Assembly: GCA_964236495.1 (NCBI GenBank)
Contig: CAXSBR010000016.1
Span: 1-63,017 of the forward strand
Reading direction: 5' to 3'
DNA from: CAXSBR01 sp964236495
Lineage (GTDB): Bacteria > Actinomycetota > Actinomycetes > Mycobacteriales > Jatrophihabitantaceae
Length of the DNA stretch: 63,017 nucleotides
Shown: one piece after another, positions 57,067 to 63,017 of the stretch
Position numbering within the stretch: position 1 is the first letter of the stretch
Layout of the letters: each line of letters begins with the position of its first letter
The notes under the pieces: model-generated
The model's input: only the letters and a program-made list of their open reading frames with translations
The model's database searches: none
What the model was told of the DNA's origin: nothing
Position numbers and translations under genes: made by a program

Positions 57067-58232
57067 CGCACGCTTCGACGGCAGGAGCAGGCGCGAGCGT
57101 CGACATCCAGGCCGTACTTGCTGCCGCACCGATCCTCGACGGGCACAACGATCTGCCCTACGCCCTGCGCGAACTGGCCGTCCCCACCGCTACCGAGCAC
57201 TACCTACTCGACGGCTACGACCTGCGCGAGCGGCAGGAGCGCACGCACACCGACTTCGTCCGTCTCGCCGAAGGTGGCGTCGGCGCGCAGTTCTGGTCGG
57301 TGTTCGTGCCAGGCAACCTGGCACCGGGGCAGGCGCTGCTACAGACGCTGGAGCAGATCGACTGCGTGCGTCGGCTGATTGAGCGTTATCCGGAAAATCT
57401 GGCGGCGGCCCGCACCGCCGATGACGTGCGGGCTGCGTTCGGCTCCGGACGGGTGGCAAGTCTGCTGGGCGCCGAGGGCGGGCAGAGCATCGAGTCGTCG
57501 CTGGCGGTGTTGCGGATGCTGGCGGCGTTGGGGGTCCGGTACATGACGCTCACCCACAACTACAACGTGCCGTGGGCCGACAGCGCCACCGACATCGCCG
57601 TGCACGGCGGGCTGAGCGACTTCGGTCGGGAGGTGGTGGGGGAGCTGAACCGGGTCGGCATGCTCGTCGATCTGTCGCACGTCTCGCCCGACACCATGCG
57701 CGACGCGCTGGCCACCACGACGGCACCGGTGATCTTCAGCCATTCCTCGGCGCGGGCGGTCTGCGACCACGTCCGCAACGTGCCCGACGACGTGCTCGCC
57801 CAGTTGCCGGGCAACGGCGGCGTCTGCATGGTCACCTTCGTTCCGTCCTTCGTGTCGGAGGAAGTCCGGCTGTGGGAGGAAGACGTCAAAGCTGGCCTCG
57901 AAGCAGCCGGCGGTGACCCGCGCGACTGGACGGCGTTGCAGGCCGCGGCCATAGAGCACGCGCGCTCGCATCCGCAGCCGGTCGCCACTGTCGCCCAGGT
58001 AGCCGACCACGTCGAGCACGTACGCGCCGTCGCAGGCCTGGAGAACGTCGGGCTGGGCGGTGACTACGACGGCTGCGACGTTCTTCCGGCCGGCTTGGAG
58101 GACGTCGCCGGCTATCCGAATTTGCTGCGCGAGCTGGCCGATCGGGGCTGGTCGGCGCCAGATCTGGAGGCACTGACGAGCGGCAACATCCTGCGCGTGC
58201 TCGCCGCCAGCCCGGTGCCCCCGCCGAGCTGA
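57063..58232 (+). CDS. Membrane dipeptidase-family (M19) zinc hydrolase
   Basis: A 389-residue binuclear zinc peptidase of the renal dipeptidase family, which hydrolyses dipeptides including those with D-residues. Ligand motifs: ILDGHNDLPYALR (H-x-D), LGAEGGQSIE (bridging Glu), LVDLSHVSPDTM and VIFSHSSARAV (histidines) and GLGGDYDG (Asp). No signal peptide is visible, so unlike the mammalian enzyme it is cytoplasmic. Translation is coupled to the MBL hydrolase, which suggests a shared catabolic or peptide-recycling role. Confidence 0.93.
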   Translation: MTHASTAGAGASVDIQAVLAAAPILDGHNDLPYALRELAVPTATEHYLLDGYDLRERQERTHTDFVRLAEGGVGAQFWSVFVPGNLAPGQALLQTLEQIDCVRRLIERYPENLAAARTADDVRAAFGSGRVASLLGAEGGQSIESSLAVLRMLAALGVRYMTLTHNYNVPWADSATDIAVHGGLSDFGREVVGELNRVGMLVDLSHVSPDTMRDALATTTAPVIFSHSSARAVCDHVRNVPDDVLAQLPGNGGVCMVTFVPSFVSEEVRLWEEDVKAGLEAAGGDPRDWTALQAAAIEHARSHPQPVATVAQVADHVEHVRAVAGLENVGLGGDYDGCDVLPAGLEDVAGYPNLLRELADRGWSAPDLEALTSGNILRVLAASPVPPPS

Positions 58233-58277
58233 CCACCGATTACCGAGCTGGCGGAAGGATCACCCAGCAGTACTGGA

Positions 58278-59375
58278 TCACTCGGTGGCGAGCAGAACCG
58301 GCCGGTCCAGCAGGCTGAACGACAGCCGCGCGCCGGGTGCGAACTCGCCGGCACGGTGGGACTGGACGTCGGCCAACGCGGTGACGCCGTCGGTGCGCAC
58401 CAGGTGCAACCGCACCGACGAACCGCGAAAGGTCGCTGCGGTGACGGTGGTGTCACCGCGAGCATCGGCGCTGACGACGATGGCCTCGGGGCGTACGAGA
58501 ATCTCCACCGCTGTGCCCGCAGGCCGGTGCTCGCCGTCGGCGGGCAGGATTTGGGCGCCCACCCTAACTTTGCCGGCCGACTCCACGGTGCCGCCGAGCC
58601 GGTTCATCGCGCCCACGAACTCGGCGACGAACGGGGTAGCCGGCCGGTCATAGAGCTCCGCAGGCGCCGCGCACTGCTCGAGCCGGCCTGCGCGCAGAAC
58701 GCCGACCCGATCGGCCATCGACAGCGCTTCTTCCTGGTCGTGGGTCACGAAGACCGTCGTCACGCCCAGCTCGGTTTGGATCCGCCGGATCTCCTCGCGC
58801 AACTGCTCGCGCACCTTGGCATCCAGCGCCGACAGCGGCTCGTCGAGCAGCAGCACCCGCGGCGAGATGGCCAGCGCGCGCGCCAGTGCGACCCGCTGCT
58901 GCTGCCCGCCTGACATCTGGTGCGGGTACTTGGTGGTGTGTTCGCCCAAGCCGACGAGGTCGAGCAACTCACCGGCCCGCTGGGTGCGTTGGGCGCCCGA
59001 GCTGCCCCGCATCCGTAGCCCGAAGGCGACGTTGTCACGTGCGCTCATCGTCGGAAACAGGCTGTAGGACTGGAACACCATGCCCATGTCGCGCTTGTTC
59101 GCCGGCACCCGGGAGATGTCCTTGCCGTCGACGAGGATGGCGCCCGACGTGGGCTGGTCGAAGCCGGCGAGCAGGCGCAGCGCGGTGGTCTTGCCGCAGC
59201 CCGACGGTCCGAGCAACGCCAGTAGCTCACCCGGTGCGATCTGCAGGTTCAGCCCGGCCAGCGCCGACATGGAGCCGAACACCCGCCGCACGTCGCGGTA
59301 CTCCACAGTGGTGCCGGTGTGCGTGTGCGTGTGCGTGTGCGTGTCCGTGCTCGGTGTCAGCGAGGCGGTGGTCAT
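58278..59375 (-). CDS. ABC importer ATPase with His-Thr repeat, PotA-type
   Basis: A 365-residue ATPase of a binding-protein-dependent importer. Residues about 10-21 are an alternating Thr-His run (THTHTHTHT) encoded by a 6-bp DNA repeat. Walker A LLGPSGCGKTTALR, Q-loop MVFQSYSLFPTM, signature MSGGQQQRVAL, Walker B LLLDEPLSALD and H-loop FVTHDQEEAL follow, then a TOBE domain with VEILVRPEAIVV. The class handles polyamines, iron, phosphonates or similar. It is the last gene of a four-gene minus-strand operon; ribosome site AAAGG nine bases before the ATG. Confidence 0.92.
   Translation of the reverse strand: MTTASLTPSTDTHTHTHTHTGTTVEYRDVRRVFGSMSALAGLNLQIAPGELLALLGPSGCGKTTALRLLAGFDQPTSGAILVDGKDISRVPANKRDMGMVFQSYSLFPTMSARDNVAFGLRMRGSSGAQRTQRAGELLDLVGLGEHTTKYPHQMSGGQQQRVALARALAISPRVLLLDEPLSALDAKVREQLREEIRRIQTELGVTTVFVTHDQEEALSMADRVGVLRAGRLEQCAAPAELYDRPATPFVAEFVGAMNRLGGTVESAGKVRVGAQILPADGEHRPAGTAVEILVRPEAIVVSADARGDTTVTAATFRGSSVRLHLVRTDGVTALADVQSHRAGEFAPGARLSFSLLDRPVLLATE
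59317..59346. repeat. Hexanucleotide repeat (GTGTGC), four perfect copies plus one variant
   Basis: Four exact GTGTGC units (59317-59340) and one GTGTCC lie at the start of the ATPase gene. Read on the minus strand they encode alternating His-Thr. Slippage by whole units would keep the frame and vary the length of the histidine run. Confidence 0.9.
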
Positions 59376-59380
59376 CTGCG

Positions 59381-60280
59381 TCAGCCTTTCCTGTGAGTCG
59401 AGCGCCAGTTCAGTGCGCCGATGACGAGCAGCAGAGCTTCCACCAGCGCCAAGCTGAATACCGACACCGCCGCTTGGACGTGCCCGGAGTTCGTCGGTAG
59501 CTGGTACAGCCAGACCGGGAAGGGCTTGGAGTAGTTCATGATCTGGGCGATCGTGAACTCGCCCATCACCAGCGCGAAGCACAGGAACGCCGAATTGACG
59601 ACGGCCGAGCGCAGGCTGGGCAGCAGCACCCGCAGCAGTACCGTCGGCCAGCTTCCACCCAGGTTCTGCCCGGCCTCCACCAGGACACGGATGTCGATCG
59701 AGCGGATGCCGGCGTCCAAGGTGCGAAAGACGAACGGCATGGCGAGCATGACGTAGAGGAACACCAGCAGCAGTGGATGGCTGGGGTCGTTGATGTACTG
59801 CAACGCCGACTGTGCCGGTCCGCTGTGGACGTTGGAATAGACGTCGCGAACGCCGACCACAAGCACGATCGGCGGGAACACCAGCGGCAGCAGGGTGATG
59901 ATCTCCACCAGTCCGCGCACCGCCGGAAAGCGCAGGTGCAGCAGCAGCTGAGTCGGCAGCAGCAGCGCCAGGGTCAGTAGAATCGTCACCACGGCGATCT
60001 CGAGGGAGTAGACGACCGCGGTGGAGAACGTCACCTGCCCGGTGGCGTTGGCACTGAAGATGTCGCGGTAGGCGGAGAAACTGATCCCGCCGTTGTCGCC
60101 CTTGAGGGTGAAACTGATCGCAGCGACGAGCGGGCCGAGGAAGTAGATCCCCGCCACCGCGAGGATGATCCGTCGCCCAACTGCGCCCGATCTGCGGCGC
60201 GCTGCTTTCGGTGGCGGCTCGTCGAGGGACACCGCGACGTCGGGTGCGGTGACGGCGGCGCCGAAGCCAGTGACAGTCAT
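59381..60280 (-). CDS. ABC importer permease 2
   Basis: A 299-residue permease with six helices after a 40-residue cytoplasmic start: LAVAGIYFLGPLVAAISFTL, AVVTILLTLALLLPTQLLLH, and the coupling motif EAGQNLGGSWPTVLLRVLLP (about residue 205). This is a PotC-like topology. The ATG overlaps the stop of permease 1 (ATGA). It pairs with permease 1 to form the pore. Confidence 0.9.
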   Translation of the reverse strand: MTVTGFGAAVTAPDVAVSLDEPPPKAARRRSGAVGRRIILAVAGIYFLGPLVAAISFTLKGDNGGISFSAYRDIFSANATGQVTFSTAVVYSLEIAVVTILLTLALLLPTQLLLHLRFPAVRGLVEIITLLPLVFPPIVLVVGVRDVYSNVHSGPAQSALQYINDPSHPLLLVFLYVMLAMPFVFRTLDAGIRSIDIRVLVEAGQNLGGSWPTVLLRVLLPSLRSAVVNSAFLCFALVMGEFTIAQIMNYSKPFPVWLYQLPTNSGHVQAAVSVFSLALVEALLLVIGALNWRSTHRKG

Positions 60281-61341
60281 GCCAGCCACCGCGACGTCCG
60301 CCGTTGCAAAACCTGATAGACCACCGTCAACGGCAGCACGACCACCACCATGTTCAATGCCAGCGCGGCGCCGAGCCCGGATTGCCCGACCAGGACGTTG
60401 CCTGCCACGGCGTTGGAGATCTGCAACGGCACCAGCGGAAAGGCCTGCCCGACCAGCGCATTGGCGGTGGCGTAGGCCGAGAAGGACGAGCAGAACAGCA
60501 GCAGCGTCGAACCCAGGAAGTTGGGTAGCAGCACCGGGCCGGCGACGTAGCGCCAGTACGCCCACCGGCTGGCGCCCAGGTTCTCGGCGGCCTCGCCCCA
60601 CTGCGGCTTGAGCCCCTCCAGCGCAGGCGTCATCACCAGCACCATCAGCGGAACCAGAAAGTACATGTACACCAAGCCGATACCGGTCGTGGTCGTCAGC
60701 CGAAATCCCAGGTCGTCGGACAGTGAAACGCCGAGATGATCGGACAGGAAGGCGGTCAGTGCACCGGCGTTGCCGACGGTGGCAATGAACAGGAACGCCA
60801 GCGGCACCCCGCCGAAGTTCGCGGTGACGGCGGCGGCGGCGGTCACCACCTGGCGCAGCGCGACGCTGGAGCTGTTGACGACGGCGTAGGCCAGCAGCAC
60901 ACCGAGTACGGCGCCGACGACGGCCACCAGCAGCGACAGCTTCAGGCTGTTGACCAGCGCCGTTCGGTAGACGCCCTGCACCGAGTTGCGCACGTTCTCG
61001 GCGGTGTAGACGGTCTTAGCGTTCTTGTGGATGAACTGCTGGGTTACCGGATCGCGCACCGCGGCGCCGGCGATGCTTTTGCGCACAGCGCTGAAAAGCA
61101 GGAAGCCGATAGGCACCAAGAAGAAGATCAGCACGTAGCCGAAGAACGGCACCAGTCCGAGCCAGGCCAAGCTGGGCCGACGAGACCGGGATGCCCCGGC
61201 CCCGTCGACTCCCTGCTGTGCAGTGCTCCTGTTGGCAAGCGCTGCGCTGCGTCCGCTATGGAGCTCAGAGCTCGCGTCGCCGAGCGCAGTGCTTCCCCCG
61301 GGCAGCTCCGTGATCCCGCCAGGATGTTCGCTAGCTGCCAC
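60277..61341 (-). CDS. ABC importer permease 1
   Basis: A 354-residue permease. A 55-residue cytoplasmic start precedes the first helix (LGLVPFFGYVLIFFLVPIGF). A periplasmic insertion of about 50 residues follows, then five more helices with the coupling motif EAAENLGASRWAYWRYVAGP near residue 240. The GTG start follows directly on the TAG stop of the binding-protein gene with no spacer. PotB-like class; substrate unknown. Confidence 0.9.
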   Translation of the reverse strand: MAASEHPGGITELPGGSTALGDASSELHSGRSAALANRSTAQQGVDGAGASRSRRPSLAWLGLVPFFGYVLIFFLVPIGFLLFSAVRKSIAGAAVRDPVTQQFIHKNAKTVYTAENVRNSVQGVYRTALVNSLKLSLLVAVVGAVLGVLLAYAVVNSSSVALRQVVTAAAAVTANFGGVPLAFLFIATVGNAGALTAFLSDHLGVSLSDDLGFRLTTTTGIGLVYMYFLVPLMVLVMTPALEGLKPQWGEAAENLGASRWAYWRYVAGPVLLPNFLGSTLLLFCSSFSAYATANALVGQAFPLVPLQISNAVAGNVLVGQSGLGAALALNMVVVVLPLTVVYQVLQRRTSRWLA

Positions 61342-62637
61342 CTAGGCGACCGCTGCCGGCCACTTCTGCGTGACGACGGCCTTGGCGGCCGTCACCTGCG
61401 CCTGCGTCGGCGCGAACGGCTTGGCGGTGGGGCTCACCTTGGGCAACAACTTGTCCGCGACCTTGTCCGCGGTGCCGGCCTTTTCCATCGCCGGCAGCGT
61501 GATCGGTCGGGCAAAGCCCTTCAACCAGCCGTTCTGGCCCTCGGTGCTGTAGAGCCACTCCTCCCACAGGCGCGCGGCGGCCGGGTGGGCGGCGTTGATG
61601 CTGATCGCTTGAGCGTAGAAGCCTGAGACCGCTGCATCGGAGGGGTTGGTGACCGTCCAGGTGACGTGCTGCTTCTTCAAGGTCGCGGCCTCGGCGACGT
61701 TGAGGTAGTCCCAGTCCAGAACGATGGGCGTCTCACCGGAGGCGACGGTGGCCGGGAAGACCTTCGTCTTGTTGAAGATGCCTTCCTTATTCAGCTTCTT
61801 GAAGAAGTCGATGCCGGGCTGGATGTTCGACGTGGAGCCACCGTTGGCCAGCGCCGCGGCCCATACGGCGTTGAACGCGGCGTTGGCGCTGGTCGGGTCG
61901 CCGTTGAGTGAGACCTTGTTCTTGAACTTGGGGTTGTCCAGCTCCTTGATGGTCTTGGGGCAGTTGGGGATCTTCGTAGCGTTGCAACCGATCGAGATGT
62001 AGCCGCCGTAGTCGCTGTACCACAGGCCGCCCTCGTCCTTCTCGGTGGCGGGAATGTCGTTCCAGGTCGCCACCTTGTACGGCGCGTACAGGCCGTCCTG
62101 GGCGCCGCTGAGGGCGAAGGAGTTGCCGACGTCCACGACGTCGGGAGCGCTGGGCTGGCCCTTGGTGGCCTTGATCGCGGCGATCTCGTCGGCGCTGGCA
62201 CCGTTCGGGTTCTCACTATTGATCTTGATTCCGTACTTCTTGGCAAACGCCGTCACCATGGGGCCGTAGCCGGCCCAGGTGGGCGGAATCGCGATGAGGT
62301 TGAGCGTGCCTTCTTTCTTGGCTGCAGCGATCAACCCGGACATGCCCCCGAACGCTGCGACGGACTGGGCCGACTTGGCGACGTCGGCGCCGCCGCCGGT
62401 TGTGGCTGACGGGCTGGTGGCTGCGCTGCTGCTGGTCGCCTCTGTGCTCGTCGATGCTGTGCTGCTGGAGTCTGTGCTGCTGGCTTCTACGCTGGCCGAT
62501 GAGCTGGTGGGGGCACCGGTACTGCTGGCACCCGAGTTCTTGCTGGAACTGCCGCCGCAGGCGGACAGGCCGGCGATGACGAGAGCAGCTGACACCGCCG
62601 TGACGGTGCCTTTGCGGCCGAGTTGAGCTACGCGCAC
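61342..62637 (-). CDS. ABC importer substrate-binding lipoprotein
   Basis: A 431-residue lipid-anchored extracellular binding protein. Lipobox IAGLSACGG near residue 26; then about 55 residues of Ser/Thr/Ala spacer for crossing the cell wall. The type II binding domain includes LIAAAKKEGTLNLIAIPPTW, VVDVGNSFALSGAQDGLYAP and GETPIVLDWDYLNVAEA. This recalls proteins for iron(III), 2-aminoethylphosphonate or polyamines, but ligand residues do not decide. AGGGGAAA precedes the GTG start. It heads the importer operon and lies 305 bases from tRNA-Arg. Confidence 0.9.
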   Translation of the reverse strand: MRVAQLGRKGTVTAVSAALVIAGLSACGGSSSKNSGASSTGAPTSSSASVEASSTDSSSTASTSTEATSSSAATSPSATTGGGADVAKSAQSVAAFGGMSGLIAAAKKEGTLNLIAIPPTWAGYGPMVTAFAKKYGIKINSENPNGASADEIAAIKATKGQPSAPDVVDVGNSFALSGAQDGLYAPYKVATWNDIPATEKDEGGLWYSDYGGYISIGCNATKIPNCPKTIKELDNPKFKNKVSLNGDPTSANAAFNAVWAAALANGGSTSNIQPGIDFFKKLNKEGIFNKTKVFPATVASGETPIVLDWDYLNVAEAATLKKQHVTWTVTNPSDAAVSGFYAQAISINAAHPAAARLWEEWLYSTEGQNGWLKGFARPITLPAMEKAGTADKVADKLLPKVSPTAKPFAPTQAQVTAAKAVVTQKWPAAVA

Positions 62638-62942
62638 GTGGTTTCCCCTAATCAGTCACAGTGCCGGTTCGGACGAACCGGGTAGGGCGGCGGGGCGCTG
62701 TTCGCAGGGCACCGCACGCATCCACACCGTGATGCACCAGTGGGACCGGTGCAAGTCGTTGCCTTGAACAGCACATGAATAGTTATCCAAGAACTACCTC
62801 GAACGTCACAAATAGTTCAAAGGGGTTGAGGTCCGGAGACGGCCGCCGACCTTGTGATGCCTATGCCTGATGACGGTCGTGGGATGCTTGACGAGGCCGC
62901 CGCGCCGCCTTGCCGATTCGGCGCGCGGCCCGCATCAGCGCA
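62638..62942. other. Divergent gap between the importer operon and tRNA-Arg
   Basis: No gene is seen. The middle (62765-62830) is AT-rich and probably holds the importer promoter. Within it GAACTA (62791-62796) and TAGTTC (62813-62818) form an inverted repeat with 16 bases between, a possible operator. The 100 bases before the tRNA are GC-rich and should contain its promoter. Confidence 0.5.
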
Positions 62943-63017
62943 GCCTTCGTAGCTCAGGGGATAGAGCGCCGGACTCCTAAGCCGGGCGTCGCAGGTTCGA
63001 ATCCTGCCGGGGGCACC
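62943..63017 (+). tRNA. tRNA-Arg (anticodon CCT)
   Basis: A complete cloverleaf is visible. The acceptor stem pairs 62943-62949 with 63008-63014 (two G-U pairs), the D arm is GCTC-AGGGGATA-GAGC, and the anticodon loop CTCCTAA gives anticodon CCT, which reads AGG. The T arm is GCAGG-TTCGAAT-CCTGC with discriminator A at 63015. The last visible bases are CC, so CCA is probably encoded with its final A just outside the window. The anticodon stem has an A-G mismatch at its loop-closing pair (31/39). Confidence 0.96.

Noticed and set aside
58278..62637. Assigning the second importer to polyamines, iron or aminoethylphosphonate
   Set aside because: The binding-protein fold class is shared by all of these, and no diagnostic ligand residues could be read with confidence.

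Overview
The window is a continuous stretch of chromosome from a high-G+C actinobacterium. It reads as roughly two-thirds or more G+C, uses GTG and some TTG starts freely, and carries actinobacterial marker families: DUF3027, DUF2530, DUF2771, DUF3071/SepH, DUF5709, DUF3817, an XPB-type helicase next to its helicase-associated partner, and a CspB with a C-terminal extension. Menaquinone is made by the futalosine route (mqnB, mqnD), as in Streptomyces, Frankia and relatives and unlike Mycobacterium. The order XPB, helicase-associated protein, cspB, MarR/DUF2530, TrmH, SepH, serC, citA resembles, from memory, the Rv0861c-Rv0889c neighbourhood of Mycobacterium tuberculosis, so the backbone is ancestral. 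The genus cannot be fixed from the sequence alone.

Layout. 1-5.2 kb: 3' end of groEL with a strong terminator, a DinB/DeoR pair, a repeat-rich membrane protein, a zinc-finger gene remnant and XPB. 5.2-10.8 kb: a 53-bp tandem repeat, acetyltransferase, FKBP, the helicase-associated protein, MOSC, DUF3817 and cspB. 10.9-17.3 kb: xylulokinase, an AT-rich island with a lipoprotein, and the mqnD-mqnB-DUF2771-MFS operon on the minus strand. 17.5-20 kb: an acetyltransferase, an amino-acid permease broken after about 265 codons, and an AT-rich island with a secreted protein. 20-30.5 kb: housekeeping genes (DUF3027, DUF2530, MarR-MFS, TrmH), a heterodimeric ABC exporter and sepH. 30.8-41.3 kb: the most interesting block. 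On the minus strand serC, a radical SAM enzyme, a CDP-alcohol phosphotransferase and a complete YnjBCD-type ABC importer are tightly coupled; they converge on a plus-strand epimerase, a methyltransferase and a MerA/Lpd-like flavoprotein. 41.4-53.6 kb: GH31 glycosidase, LtrA, citA, pdxH-MFS, aldose epimerase, a paralogous pair of cysteine-containing membrane proteins, photolyase, DUF5709 and hemerythrin. 53.8-63 kb: M13 peptidase, an AT-rich gap, an MBL hydrolase-dipeptidase pair, a second complete ABC importer and tRNA-Arg(CCT) at the right edge.

Regulation and organisation. About a dozen gene pairs are joined by 4-bp GTGA/ATGA stop-start overlaps, which implies translational coupling. At least ten genes have a TANNNT -10 hexamer 6-7 bases before the start codon, the signature of leaderless transcripts. 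Several clean inverted repeats sit in promoters; the most striking is a perfect 26-bp palindrome that covers the start codon of the epimerase gene. No CRISPR array, intact insertion sequence, integrase or phage gene was seen.

Hypothesis worth testing: the radical SAM / CDP-alcohol phosphotransferase / YnjBCD block, with its convergent methyltransferase and flavoprotein, forms an uncharacterised system that imports a small precursor and builds a modified, possibly lipid-linked, product. The individual families are recognisable, but their joint function is inference.
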